Shown: positions 16,445 through 25,818, counted from the first letter of the stretch. The stretch: 64,000 nt of DNA from MGBC114079 sp964531385 (GCA_964531385.1 CAZHGC010000012.1:1-64000), one strand, 5' to 3'. Numbers and translations are program-made. The notes: a model not told the origin generated them from the sequence alone.

Positions 16445-17212
16445 ATGATTTTAGCTATTGACATTGGAAACACAAACATTGTGCTTGGAATTATTGAAAA
16501 AAACACCGGTGAAATTTTGGTTACGGCGAGAACTTCGACCGACAGAACTTTTACAGCCGACCAATATGGTGTTCAATTTAAAAATATTATTGAGCTTTAT
16601 AATTTTGATGTTGGAAACATTGACGGGTGTATTATTTCTTCTGTTGTTCCACCGGTTTTGAATGCGGTTTCGGGGGGCGTTAAAAGGCTTACCGGTCTTA
16701 ATTCGATTATTGTTGGACCGGGGGTTAAGACAGGGCTTAACATTCTTATGGACAATCCTGCACAAGTTGGAAGCGATTTAATTGTTAACGCAGTTTCAGC
16801 TTTGAAAAAATTTAAACCACCTCTTATCATTATTGATATGGGAACGGCAACGACCATTTCGGTTGTTGACCAAAAGAAAAATTATATTGGCGGGTGCATT
16901 ATGCCGGGGGTTAAAGTTTCTCTTGATGCAATTTCTCAAAGAGCGTCTCAACTTCCGGGAATAAGCCTTACAGACCCAAAAAAATCAATTGGGAAAAACA
17001 CAATTGATTGTATGAGAAGCGGTGTTGTTTATGGTAATGCGGCAATGATTGACGGAATGATTGAAAGAATTGAGGAAGAGCTTGGCGAAAAGGGAACTGT
17101 TATTGCAACGGGAGGAATTTCGGGGCTTATTATTCCATATTGTAAAAAAGAAATTGTGTATGATGAAAATTTGTTGCTTAGAGGGCTTTATGAAATTTAT
17201 AAAAAAAATTGA
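16445..17212 (+). CDS. coaX: Type III pantothenate kinase
   Basis: First step of coenzyme A synthesis: phosphorylates pantothenate with ATP. 255 residues of the ASKHA fold. Seen: N-terminal phosphate loop ILAIDIGNTNIVLGI, DQYGVQFKNI, IISSVVPPVL, GPGVKTGLNI, DLIVNAVSA, the catalytic-Asp segment IIDMGTATTISVVD, GGCIMPGVKVSLDA and VIATGGISGLI. The start at 16445 follows TTGGAGATTTTTGTT. It ends the tilS-to-coaX gene run and is followed by a strong terminator. Confidence 0.96.
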   Translation: MILAIDIGNTNIVLGIIEKNTGEILVTARTSTDRTFTADQYGVQFKNIIELYNFDVGNIDGCIISSVVPPVLNAVSGGVKRLTGLNSIIVGPGVKTGLNILMDNPAQVGSDLIVNAVSALKKFKPPLIIIDMGTATTISVVDQKKNYIGGCIMPGVKVSLDAISQRASQLPGISLTDPKKSIGKNTIDCMRSGVVYGNAAMIDGMIERIEEELGEKGTVIATGGISGLIIPYCKKEIVYDENLLLRGLYEIYKKN

Positions 17213-17223
17213 TAGTTTTTTTT

Positions 17224-17255
17224 GAGGTGACCGGAAAGGTTACCTCATTTTTTTT
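17224..17255 (+). terminator. Intrinsic terminator after coaX
   Basis: Stem GAGGTGACC (17224-17232) / GGTTACCTC (17238-17246), loop GGAAA, then a long T-tract. It starts about 10 bases after the coaX stop. Confidence 0.9.
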
Positions 17256-17423
17256 GCGGGGAAACGGGAGAGAGGGGAGAGGGAGAGAGTTGGGAGGAGG
17301 AGAGGATAAAATGAGAGTGTTGTTGAGAGTTTGTGGAAAAAATTAGGTGCTTGAAAAGGTTATCTTTATTTTTTGTGGAAAAGTGGGAGTGGTTGTGAAA
17401 ATTGGTTATGATAAAGAATTTTG

Positions 17424-17459
17424 GGGCTGTGGGGAGTTTTTTGTTCACAGCCCTTTTTT
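17424..17459 (+). terminator. Second intrinsic terminator
   Basis: 8-bp stem GGGCTGTG/CACAGCCC with a 14-base loop and a T6 tract on the plus strand. It stops read-through toward the convergent secreted-protein gene. Confidence 0.75.
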
Positions 17460-17540
17460 CTTATTGAATGTGTTGGGGCAACATTAGGTTATTGCGATTT
17501 TACAGGTTTGCATATAAATTTTACTTGATATATTAAATGC

Positions 17541-18257
17541 TTAATTTAGAGAAATTTTGTTTTTTGCAGCAAAATTTTTTAATTTTTGAATATATATATT
17601 ATATTGCGAGCCGATTTCTGCCAATTTGTCTGTATCTGTTATATTTCCCATACTTTTTACACTTCGCTCGAAAGCGGTTATTTGATTGTACAATGTTATG
17701 AATTCAGAAGAGGCATCTTTATTCAATTTTGAACGATTTTGGCTTATTGTGTTGATTAGGCTATGGAGTTCGGTTGTTGTGTTTACATTTGTTGATTTTG
17801 CGGAATTTATATCGGTTTGCGTTGTTGTATTTGTTGTTATATCTATTTGATAGAGGTCATAATCCCATTCGACTTTTGCGTCGAAGCTTTCGGAAACAGC
17901 ACGCAAAGGAACAAGAGTTCTGTTATTTACTATTTTTGGCGGAACATCAAGAGTTATTGTTTTATTTCCGACTGTCATTTTATTTGAACCGATTTGCAAT
18001 GAAACGACTTTTGTTTTTTTGCGACAAGTTATTTTTTGAGTTTTTGCATTCCACTCAACCGCAACGCCCATTGATTCTAATATTGCTCGAAAAGGAACGA
18101 GAGTTCTTCCGTTTTCGATTATTGGTTCTTGGTCGAGATAGATTGGCGAATTATCGATGAATATTTTTATATCGGGCTTTTCTTCTGCTGAAAAGATTTG
18201 AACGGAAGAAAGGGCAATTACAAGAGAAGATGTTAATACGAATAATTTTTTTTTCAT
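17541..18257 (-). CDS. Secreted protein with copper-amine-oxidase-like N-terminal domains
   Basis: 238 residues, exported: signal peptide KKKLFVLTSSLVIALSSVQI then FSAEE. Residues about 28-145 form a duplicated Cu_amine_oxidN1 module (PF07833) recognisable by ENGRTLVPFRAILESMGVAV and NNRTLVPLRAVSESFDAKVE, the usual stalk-like domain of Clostridia surface proteins; it is not an oxidase. A Thr/Asn-rich linker leads to a helical C-terminal part of about 80 residues with no known match. CAGGAGGTATAACCAC precedes the ATG. Substrate or partner unknown. Confidence 0.82.
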   Translation of the reverse strand: MKKKLFVLTSSLVIALSSVQIFSAEEKPDIKIFIDNSPIYLDQEPIIENGRTLVPFRAILESMGVAVEWNAKTQKITCRKKTKVVSLQIGSNKMTVGNKTITLDVPPKIVNNRTLVPLRAVSESFDAKVEWDYDLYQIDITTNTTTQTDINSAKSTNVNTTTELHSLINTISQNRSKLNKDASSEFITLYNQITAFERSVKSMGNITDTDKLAEIGSQYNIYIQKLKNFAAKNKISLN

Positions 18258-18742
18258 TTTGTGGTTATACCTCCTGAGGTTATAAGATTATTAAAGATTT
18301 GTGTAAATGTAAATTTTAGTTGTGTGGTTGGTTGGGGGTTTTCTTTATAGTATCATAAATTTTGAGGTATATCAAGAAGTTTTTTGTAAAAAAATGGAAG
18401 GAGGCGAAGGAAAAAAAGAGAGGGAAGTTTAAAGGGAAAAAGGGGGGAAGTTGGGGAGGGAAAAGCGAGAACGAGGGGGAATTGGGGGAAAAGAGAGAGA
18501 AAAGTTAAAAAGGGGGAGAATTGGGAAAAGAAGAGGGAAGTTTAAAAGGGGAAGAAACAGGGAGTTTTGGAAAAGAAAAATGAGATGAGAGGGGGAAAGG
18601 AAATTAGAAAGTGAGGCGAAATTGGGCGGAAAAAAGAGAGAGACAGTTATTGGATTTTAGAAAATTTGAAAGAAAAAACGCCATAAGCAATTTACTCTAC
18701 TTATGACGTTTTTGTTATATTTATAAAATATAAATATTATTT
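18258..18742. other. Intergenic region with a 250-base polypurine tract
   Basis: From about 18390 to 18650 the plus strand is almost only G and A with very few C. It has degenerate repeats: AGAGGGAAGTTTAAAGGG (18419-18436) recurs as AGAGGGAAGTTTAAAAGGGG (18532-18551), and GGGGGAAAAGAGAGA-like blocks recur. No open reading frame of note and no recognised RNA. The terminator of the pectin esterase gene closes the region at 18673-18714. Confidence 0.75.
18673..18714 (-). terminator. Terminator of the CE12-CE8 pectin esterase gene
   Basis: Stem ACGCCATAAG (18678-18687) / CTTATGACGT (18700-18709), with one G-T pair, flanked by A-run and T-run so it can work on both strands. On the minus strand it follows the gene by about 30 bases. 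Confidence 0.8.
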
Positions 18743-21700
18743 TTATTTACCGCTAAAAACATAATCGGGATTGATTACCTTTTCAAGGATTTCTGCAGCA
18801 TCTTTTGCTGTTATATACTTACTTCCGGTAACTTTTGCGGCATTGAAGTTTGCGTCTGTATATGATTCGAAAGCAGGGTCGGCACTGTTGAGAACATAGT
18901 TCAAAACAGCAGCGGCGTCATTTATTTCAACTTTTCCGTTTCCATCGAAGTCACCTTTTCCATAAGTTGTTGCTTCTGTTGTTGATTCTGAAGAGCTTTC
19001 AGTTGTTGAAAGTTCGGAAGTGAGTTTGAGAGAAATTGTTCTCTTATCGCCCCATTCGTCGCTGTCTTTTTCTCTGTAATATACATCAACTGTTGCAGAA
19101 ACTGCATCTGCTCCCTTTTCCGGAACTGTGAATGTTAATGTATTTCCGTCTTCTGAAACAGCAACACTTGTTGAATTTGAAACAACTTTTCTTTCGTAGC
19201 CTTCAGCAACAGCCGGAAGTGTTGCTGTTTGGGCAGCAACCTCATAGAGGTTGTTTGAGCTGTTATATGCGATGCTTTCATTATCTTTTGAAAGGTCAAA
19301 GTTAATTGCTTCGAGGATTGGAGCCATTCTTTCGGCTCTGTTCATTGGGTCCCAATCGTCAACAGTGTATCTGACATTTTCTGTGTTTTCAATTCCATAT
19401 TTTCCTGTTGTGTAGTTATATGGGTTGAATTCAAGCATAAGCCAAGAATCTGTTACAACTGTTCCGAAAGGTTGAAGAGTGTTTTTGAGACGAGATGAAA
19501 CGTCTATTGGATTTCCACTTTCATCAACTGAGCCATATTCGAAGAATTTTGCTTCGGAAGCCTTATTTTTGCTCATATCGGAATAACCGGAGCCAGCAAT
19601 GTTTAATTTATTGTTGTTATTTTTTGTTATAACTGTTTTGAACATTGTTGCATTTGCAGCCTGACCGCCCCAAGGTCTTGCCCAAGCATTTGTTGTGTCG
19701 CTTCCGTTTCCTGTAACTTTACAGTTGTAGAAGAGGTAGTTTCCTTTTGGTGCGGAAACATATCCACCGGAAGTATTTGCTGTTGTTCCCCATCTGAGTT
19801 CACAGTTGTCGAAGATTGAGTTTCCTGTTCCACAGATATAGTCAACAGTTCCTTCAATTACACAATTTTTGTAGTATTGACGCATATGGTTTGTTCCAAG
19901 CGTGTCTTGCTCACTTACGAAGTAGCAACCGTTCATTTCTGCTTTGTCGGCAAGAATGAAGAAAGCACAACTTCTTTCTCTGTATGCTTTTTCCTGAACT
20001 TTTGTTGAACCAACTCCGAGAGCGGCTCTGTCAGGTTTTGAACCGTTTTTAGCATTTGCATCTTTATAGAATACAGTTTTTTCGGCTTCGTTTGTAATAT
20101 CTACAGGAACGCAACCGTCTTCGATTTCCTCTTTTGTAACATATCTGTTAAATGAGCTTTCAAAAGTTATGTTATCTGCTTTGAATGCTGTTGCTGTATT
20201 TTCTATACGAATTGTATGACCCCAGTTTGTACAAGGTGCGGTATAAGTGTCGTTTGCTCTGTTTTCTTTAAGTTTGTCTTTGCTGTAAAATCCGTCTTCG
20301 CCGATACTGTAATATTTGTAACCAATTCCGTAGTACCAAGTTATGAGAACGTCTTTATAATCTTCAGATTCGGTATTTTTGAATGTTAAGTATGGTGCTT
20401 TTACGAAAATTTGCTCTCTGTATGTACCTTTTTTGAAGTTTAATGTTACACGTTCTTCTTCTGAAGAAGGTGTGTTGCAAGAGTTGATGAATTTCATTGC
20501 ATCACGAATTGTTTTGAAAGTCATTGTGCTGACATTTGTTTGCAATGCGTTTGCATCAACTGTTATTTCTGTAACTTTTTCAGGTTCAACTGTGCATTTT
20601 GTTCCGAGAGCAAGACCAAGTCTTTTAATACTTGTTGCAACCATTTTTGAAGCTATTGATGCACCAACTTGACTTAAATGTGTGTTATCAACTGCACCGG
20701 ACGAATTGAGAGCATGGAGAGCCTGAGTTCCTTCTGCTCCGCTTTCTTTATATACTGCGTTCCAATAATTTTGTGAATCATACAAAAGGTCAACCATTGG
20801 GATTTTATAATCGGCAGCAAGCTGTCTTATTGCTTGAGAATAGATTTCGTGTTTTTCTTCGGCTTTTGCGGAACCACTGCTGTCTCTTCTTGTTACAGGA
20901 GTTATGAGAATTGGTTGAGCACCAGCATCTCTTGCGGGTTTGATATATTTATTGTAAAGGAACCATTCGAAACAAGGAATTTTATTTCCGTTTCCGTCAT
21001 CAAGAAATCCATCTTCGGATTTTGTCCAATCCAATGAGCCGTTTCCGATTTTTGAAACAGGAACGGAATATATTCCCGTATATTTATCGGGGTCTTTACT
21101 ATCGGGAGCAGGGTTTATATAATCGCTTGTTTTTTCGTCGTTATGTCCCCATTGAATTAAGAGGTAGTCTCCTGTTTTGAGAGAATTTGTTAAAGTTGTG
21201 TAGTTTGCTTCTGTTAAGAAACTTCTTGAACTTCTTCCAGAAAGTGCAAGGTTATGAATGTTAACGTCTTGTGCGAAATAATCTCCGAGACGCATTGCCC
21301 AACCTTGACGGAAGTTGTATTTTTCTGTGTTTTCGGAAGTGTATTCACAAACTGTTGAATCTCCGACAACGTAAACATTTCCGGAGAATGGGAAGTTTTC
21401 GGCTTCGGAGCAATCGGTTGCATCGGCAGCTGCCTGAACAACGTGTTTGAGAGTTACGCCTGCGATTGCAAGAATTTTACTTCCTGTGTTTTCAATTTTG
21501 ATTTCGGCAGTTTTATTGCCTGTGTAGTTGAAAGTGTATGCTTGGTTTGAACCTTTATCCAATTTAATTGGAGTTTGGGAAGCAAATTCTGTTCCGTCGG
21601 CATATAAAGTTATTTTTCCGTCTGTTGTTTCGCCTGTTTCTGTACTTGTGTAACCCGCACTTCCCGAAATGGAATTGGCATCAACGAACATTTGAACTGT

Positions 21701-22126
21701 TATTGCACAATTTCCTTTTACAGGAACGGAAATTGCCGCACCCGGATCAAGATTTACACGACCGAAACCTTTAAAAGCTCTGAAATTTACGGCTGCATTG
21801 GCAGTTGCGATAAATTTCATATCACCGTATGTATATTCGAGGTTTGTTGGATTTAATGAACCGCCGAGAGTATAGATTGTGTGCGTTCCGTCGGCAGCAT
21901 CATATGTTCCGTTTGCAACAAGTTTGCTTGCTTCATCACTTGCGGCAAGGTTTGAGTCGAGGTAATTTGGGTTACTTGACAAGAAACTCCAAACACCGTT
22001 TCCCGTTTCAGAGTCGATTATGCTGAGACTTGCGGCAGAGGCAAGCTGAACATTTGAAAAGCAGCAAGTCAGCAGAAGAGTTAGAGCCAATAGCTTTCCC
22101 ATTGTTTTTTTCATAAAATTACTCAA
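18743..22126 (-). CDS. Secreted multidomain pectin esterase: GDSL (CE12-type) - pectinesterase (CE8) - dockerin
   Basis: 1127-residue exported enzyme likely removing acetyl and methyl groups from pectin. A signal peptide is followed by a beta-rich, CBM-like region (about 35-235). The GDSL/CE12 domain has VYVVGDSTVCEY (about 255), LSGRSSRSF, QWGHND and VDNTHLSQVGA (about 480). The CE8 domain has GTYREQIFV (about 568), SEQDTLG (about 740), GTVDYICGTG (about 762) and ARPWGG (about 818). After a Ser/Thr linker a dockerin-like module starts GDFDGNGKVEINDAAAVL; its second loop (NAAKVTGSKYITAKDAAEIL) is poor in Asp. The TTG at 22126 is the start because AAGGAGG lies 7 bases upstream; ATG 22114 is too far away. 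Confidence 0.9.
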   Translation of the reverse strand: MSNFMKKTMGKLLALTLLLTCCFSNVQLASAASLSIIDSETGNGVWSFLSSNPNYLDSNLAASDEASKLVANGTYDAADGTHTIYTLGGSLNPTNLEYTYGDMKFIATANAAVNFRAFKGFGRVNLDPGAAISVPVKGNCAITVQMFVDANSISGSAGYTSTETGETTDGKITLYADGTEFASQTPIKLDKGSNQAYTFNYTGNKTAEIKIENTGSKILAIAGVTLKHVVQAAADATDCSEAENFPFSGNVYVVGDSTVCEYTSENTEKYNFRQGWAMRLGDYFAQDVNIHNLALSGRSSRSFLTEANYTTLTNSLKTGDYLLIQWGHNDEKTSDYINPAPDSKDPDKYTGIYSVPVSKIGNGSLDWTKSEDGFLDDGNGNKIPCFEWFLYNKYIKPARDAGAQPILITPVTRRDSSGSAKAEEKHEIYSQAIRQLAADYKIPMVDLLYDSQNYWNAVYKESGAEGTQALHALNSSGAVDNTHLSQVGASIASKMVATSIKRLGLALGTKCTVEPEKVTEITVDANALQTNVSTMTFKTIRDAMKFINSCNTPSSEEERVTLNFKKGTYREQIFVKAPYLTFKNTESEDYKDVLITWYYGIGYKYYSIGEDGFYSKDKLKENRANDTYTAPCTNWGHTIRIENTATAFKADNITFESSFNRYVTKEEIEDGCVPVDITNEAEKTVFYKDANAKNGSKPDRAALGVGSTKVQEKAYRERSCAFFILADKAEMNGCYFVSEQDTLGTNHMRQYYKNCVIEGTVDYICGTGNSIFDNCELRWGTTANTSGGYVSAPKGNYLFYNCKVTGNGSDTTNAWARPWGGQAANATMFKTVITKNNNNKLNIAGSGYSDMSKNKASEAKFFEYGSVDESGNPIDVSSRLKNTLQPFGTVVTDSWLMLEFNPYNYTTGKYGIENTENVRYTVDDWDPMNRAERMAPILEAINFDLSKDNESIAYNSSNNLYEVAAQTATLPAVAEGYERKVVSNSTSVAVSEDGNTLTFTVPEKGADAVSATVDVYYREKDSDEWGDKRTISLKLTSELSTTESSSESTTEATTYGKGDFDGNGKVEINDAAAVLNYVLNSADPAFESYTDANFNAAKVTGSKYITAKDAAEILEKVINPDYVFSGK

Positions 22127-22295
22127 TATAATTCCTCCTTTTTTATAAGAAACAATTTATTTGAAACAGCACACGTCGAAAAAGATTATATTTCGCACTT
22201 GCTGTTTATTATGAATTGATTTCTTATATTTGATAATTTGAAAGCCCGTTACAGAAATATGAATTATACAACCATGGGGCCAGTTTTCATACTTT

Positions 22296-22323
22296 ATTAT
22301 AACACATATGGGGAATATGTCAA
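22296..22323 (-). promoter_or_regulatory. Consensus promoter with an embedded dyad, for the CE12-CE8 gene
   Basis: On the minus strand TTGACA, 16-bp spacer, TATAAT: a perfect -35/-10 pair. The spacer holds a dyad, ACATAT / ATATGT around five bases (22304-22320), a possible repressor site. Transcription would start near 22288, giving a leader of about 160 bases with a hairpin AACAGCA/TGCTGTT (about 22160-22207). Confidence 0.75.
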
Positions 22324-22640
22324 CATATAATGACAAATTAGTGAACAAAAAAAGAGGCGAATTACAAAGTTGTATTGAAAATGCTTAATAAAAATGAATT
22401 TTTTGAGACTTTTTTTGTGTATTTTTTTGGAGCTGAATGAAAGTGGTACGGATAGAATTGTTTTATTTATGCAAAAAGTGTTTTTGCTTTTGACGTGTTG
22501 AACGGGTTGCTTTAAATTTGATTTGGTTGGGTGATATATATTTCTTAATATTTATTTAGTGAAAAGTTATAAAAAATAATTTTGAATTTGGTTGTTTTGT
22601 ATAAAAGATTTGCGAAAATAAATATTTTTTTGATTTGGCA

Positions 22641-22669
22641 TTGTAATAAATTTCTTTTTATAGTATAAT
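22641..22669 (+). promoter_or_regulatory. Promoter for fba
   Basis: TTGTAA, 17-bp spacer, TATAAT, ending 36 bases before the fba start codon. Confidence 0.65.
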
Positions 22670-22705
22670 TATATTACAAATTTAATTTTGAAAGGGGTTA
22701 TTTTT

Positions 22706-23653
22706 ATGGCATTGGTAACAAGTAAGAAAATGTTTGAAAAAGCTTTTGACGGCAAATATGCAATCGGTGCTTTTAATATTAACAATATGGAAATTATTCA
22801 AGGTGTTACGAGAGCGGCTGCGGCTCTTAATTCGGCTTGTATTTTACAGGTTTCGAAGAGTGCTCTTAAATATGCAGGACCTAAATATTTGAAGGGAATG
22901 GTTGATGCGGCAATTGACGAAACAGGCATTGATATAACTCTTCATCTTGACCATGGCCCCGATATTGAAACCGTTAAAGAAGTTATTGACGCAGGATTTA
23001 CTTCTGTTATGTTTGACGGTTCTCATTATGAATATGAAGAAAACGTTGCCAAAACTCTTGAAGTTGTTAAATATGCACACGACAAAGGCGTTGTTGTTGA
23101 GGCTGAGCTTGGAAAGCTTGCGGGAGTTGAGGACGAAGTTAATGTTTCTGCAGCAAACGCAACTTATACAGACCCTGACCAAGCTGTTGATTTTGTTAAA
23201 AGAACAGGCGTTGACTCTCTTGCAATTGCCATTGGAACAAGCCACGGTGCATATAAATTTAAAGGCGAGCCGAAACTTGATTTTGCAAGACTTGAAACAA
23301 TTACAAACAAGCTTGAAGCTGAGGGTTTTGCAAAATATCCGATTGTTTTGCATGGTGCATCTTCCGTTGACCCGACTTGTGTTCAAATGTGCAACGATTT
23401 TGGCGGAAAAATTAACGGAGCAAAAGGAATTCCAAACGATATGCTTAGAAAAGCTGCGTCTATGGCTGTTTGTAAAATTAATATGGACACAGATATTAGG
23501 CTTGCAATGACAGCGGCTGTTAGAAAATTTATGGCAGAAAAGCCGGACGCTTTTGACCCGAGAGGTTATTTGGGAGACGCAAGAACTCTTATTCAAAGTC
23601 TTGTTGAGGGAAAAATTAAAGATGTTCTCGGTTCGGTTGATTCTCTTAAATAA
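22706..23653 (+). CDS. fba: Class II fructose-bisphosphate aldolase
   Basis: Zinc-dependent aldolase of glycolysis and gluconeogenesis, splitting fructose-1,6-bisphosphate. 315 residues. Seen: YAIGAFNINNMEIIQGV, the catalytic and zinc region TLHLDHGPDIETVKEVIDAG, FTSVMFDGSHYEYEENV, VEAELGKLAGVEDEV, AIGTSHGAYKF (zinc His), IVLHGASSVDPTCVQMC (zinc His) and KINMDTDIRLAMTAAVR. Start at 22706 behind GAAAGGGG. The related tagatose-bisphosphate aldolases share these motifs, but the lone position with its own promoter and terminator favours the housekeeping enzyme. Confidence 0.93.
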   Translation: MALVTSKKMFEKAFDGKYAIGAFNINNMEIIQGVTRAAAALNSACILQVSKSALKYAGPKYLKGMVDAAIDETGIDITLHLDHGPDIETVKEVIDAGFTSVMFDGSHYEYEENVAKTLEVVKYAHDKGVVVEAELGKLAGVEDEVNVSAANATYTDPDQAVDFVKRTGVDSLAIAIGTSHGAYKFKGEPKLDFARLETITNKLEAEGFAKYPIVLHGASSVDPTCVQMCNDFGGKINGAKGIPNDMLRKAASMAVCKINMDTDIRLAMTAAVRKFMAEKPDAFDPRGYLGDARTLIQSLVEGKIKDVLGSVDSLK

Positions 23654-23693
23654 TAATAATTTTATATAAACTTTTAAAAAATATAAAAAATAT

Positions 23694-23740
23694 GGGCTTG
23701 ATGAAAGGCAGTTTATGCCTTTCTGAGCCTAAATTTTTTA
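23694..23740 (+). terminator. Terminator after fba
   Basis: Hairpin GGGCTT..GAAAGGCA / TGCCTTTC..AGCC followed by AAATTTTTTATTT. It lies about 40 bases after the stop codon. Confidence 0.8.
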
Positions 23741-23901
23741 TTTGCATTTTATCATTTTAAAATTCATAAGTTTTTGTGAATTTGTTTTTTATACGGTTTG
23801 CACAAAAACGTTTTGTTATATACTTGTTTGGGTAAATGACAAACGTTTTTTTGTTATAATGCGGTTTACAAATTTAAGTGCAAATTTTTGTCGATAAACT
23901 A

Positions 23902-23930
23902 TTGATTTTTGACAAAAATGTATGTATAAT
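23902..23930 (+). promoter_or_regulatory. Probable guaB promoter
   Basis: TTGATT, 17-bp spacer, TATAAT. An earlier TATAAT at about 23853 could serve a second start. Confidence 0.55.
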
Positions 23931-24124
23931 CTTAAATATTAATTAATTAGTTTTTGGGCAACACCGCACAATTATAATTTTATGCTTTTGTTTGAATTTT
24001 TCGTTTTGGGCAAAACTTTTTGTTGTGATTTTGGCTGTTATTGTCAATTTTTTTTGAACAGGAAAATTAATCAATTCATTTTATTAGTTGCGGTATTGCA
24101 TTTGTTATTTGAAAGGAGAAAAAA

Positions 24125-25636
24125 ATGGCATTTTATTTTGATGAACCATCTCATACTTTTAGTGAATACTTATTAGTTCCAGGTTATTCTTCTTCTGAAT
24201 GTACCCCAGCAAACGCATCGTTAAAAACACCTATTGTGAAATTTAGGAAAGGCGAAGAAGAGTGTCCACTTACAATGAATATTCCTCTCGTTTCTGCAAT
24301 TATGCAATCGGTTTCCGACGATAAGATGGCTATTGCTCTTGCAAAAGAGGGCGGAATTTCTTTTATTTACGGCTCTCAAACAATTGAAAGCCAAGCTGAA
24401 ATGGTTAGACGTGTTAAAAATTATAAGGCAGGTTTTGTTGTTAGCGATTCTAACATTAAACCAGACCAGACTTTGCAAGATATTTTGGACCTTAAAGAAA
24501 AAACAGGACATACAACTGTTGCTGTTACGGAAGACGGAACTTCAAACGGAAAGCTTATTGGCATTGTTACGGGAAGAGATTATCGTGTTAGCCGTATGGA
24601 CCGTTCAACGAAAGTTGAAGAATTTATGACACCTGTTAAGGACCTTATTTATGCAAAAGAGGGTACAAGCCTTAAAGAAGCAAATAATATTATTTGGGAC
24701 CATAAATTAAACTCACTTCCTATTGTTGATGATAATGGCAGACTTGTTGCTTTTGTTTTTAGAAAAGATTATGACTCTCATAAGGAAAATCCGATTGAAT
24801 TGCTTGATTCGCAAAAGCGATATGTTGTTGGAGCGGGAATTAACACAAGAGATTATGCAGAACGTGTTCCGGCACTTGTTGAGGCGGGGGCAGACGTTTT
24901 ATGTATAGACTCATCTGAGGGTTTTTCAGAATGGCAAAAACTTACAATTGATTTTATTCGTGAAAAATATGGCGACAGCGTTAAAGTTGGTGCGGGAAAC
25001 GTTGTTGACAAAGAAGGATTTTTGTTCCTTGCAAAAGCCGGTGCGGATTTTGTTAAAATTGGTATTGGCGGAGGTTCAATTTGTATAACTCGTGAGCAAA
25101 AAGGTATTGGCCGAGGACAGGCAACAGCTGTTATTGAAGTTGCTAAGGCGAGAGACGAATATTTTAAAGAAACGGGAATTTATGTTCCAATTTGTTCTGA
25201 CGGCGGTATTGTTCACGATTATCATATTACTCTTGCTTTGGCTATGGGTTCTGATTTTGTTATGCTTGGAAGATATTTTTCAAGATTTGACGAAAGCCCA
25301 ACGAATAAAGTTTCTGTAAACGGAAATTATATGAAAGAATATTGGGGCGAGGGCTCGGCAAGAGCGAGAAACTGGCAACGTTACGATATGGGCGGAGCAA
25401 GCAAGCTTTCTTTTGAAGAAGGTGTTGATTCTTATGTTCCTTATGCGGGAAGTCTTCACGACAACGTTAGCCTGACTTTGAGCAAAGTTCGTTCAACTAT
25501 GTGCAACTGTGGTGCTTTGACAATTCCGGAACTTCAGGAAAAAGCAAAAATTACGCTTGTTTCTTCAACAAGTATTGTTGAGGGCGGAGCTCACGACGTT
25601 GTTCTTAAAGATAAAAATATTTCACCAGCTAAATAA
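24125..25636 (+). CDS. guaB: IMP dehydrogenase
   Basis: Oxidises IMP to XMP with NAD, the committed step of GMP synthesis. 503 residues: barrel start LVPGYSSSECTPANASLKTP and MNIPLVSAIMQSVSDDKMAI, CBS pair (about residues 115-235, IGIVTGRDYRVSRMD and HKLNSLPIVDDNGRLVAFV), then GADVLCIDSSEGFSEWQ, VGAGNVVD, the catalytic-Cys loop KIGIGGGSICITREQKGIGR, CSDGGIVHDYHI, ALAMGSDFVMLGRYF and the GEGSARARNWQRYD flap. The Cys loop GGGSICITRE differs from the classic GPGSICTTR; it belongs to a divergent branch common in Clostridia. GAAAGGAG precedes the ATG. Confidence 0.95.
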   Translation: MAFYFDEPSHTFSEYLLVPGYSSSECTPANASLKTPIVKFRKGEEECPLTMNIPLVSAIMQSVSDDKMAIALAKEGGISFIYGSQTIESQAEMVRRVKNYKAGFVVSDSNIKPDQTLQDILDLKEKTGHTTVAVTEDGTSNGKLIGIVTGRDYRVSRMDRSTKVEEFMTPVKDLIYAKEGTSLKEANNIIWDHKLNSLPIVDDNGRLVAFVFRKDYDSHKENPIELLDSQKRYVVGAGINTRDYAERVPALVEAGADVLCIDSSEGFSEWQKLTIDFIREKYGDSVKVGAGNVVDKEGFLFLAKAGADFVKIGIGGGSICITREQKGIGRGQATAVIEVAKARDEYFKETGIYVPICSDGGIVHDYHITLALAMGSDFVMLGRYFSRFDESPTNKVSVNGNYMKEYWGEGSARARNWQRYDMGGASKLSFEEGVDSYVPYAGSLHDNVSLTLSKVRSTMCNCGALTIPELQEKAKITLVSSTSIVEGGAHDVVLKDKNISPAK

Positions 25637-25669
25637 GATATTTATTATATCTTTTTGAGGTGATTTTAA

Positions 25670-25715
25670 AAAGACTGTGAAAAATTAGAAATTGGTTTTT
25701 TGCAGTCTTTTTTTT
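25670..25715 (+). terminator. Terminator after guaB
   Basis: Hairpin AAGACTGTGAAAAA / TTTTTTGCAGTCTT followed by a long T-tract. Confidence 0.85.
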
Positions 25716-25818
25716 GCGTGCTTAAACCGAAATTTTAATTGGACTTGTATATTTTTTTTGTTTTTGTAAATATTAAGGTAAGGTCGAATATTTTTGTTCA
25801 GTTAAAAGGAGGTTTTTT

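Larger units (their letters stand above)
17213..17540. other. Intergenic region with two terminators and a purine-rich stretch
   Basis: Holds the coaX terminator, a purine-rich stretch of mostly G and A at about 17257-17310, and a second hairpin GGGCTGTG (17424-17431) / CACAGCCC (17446-17453) followed by six T. No gene seen. Confidence 0.7.
22127..22705. other. Divergent intergenic region between the pectin esterase and fba
   Basis: Contains the minus-strand promoter and leader described at 22296-22323 and the plus-strand fba promoter at 22641-22669. Between about 22330 and 22640 nothing else is recognised. Confidence 0.6.
23654..24124. other. Intergenic region upstream of guaB with repeated AAACGTTTT motifs
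   Basis: Besides the fba terminator it has two similar near-palindromes, ACAAAAACGTTTTGT (about 23803-23817) and ACAAACGTTTTTTTGT (about 23839-23854), each followed by TATA, then the guaB promoter. No purine riboswitch core was found. Confidence 0.5.

Noticed and set aside
23740..24124. Purine riboswitch upstream of guaB
   Set aside because: No conserved purine-aptamer junction sequence or paired loops were seen.
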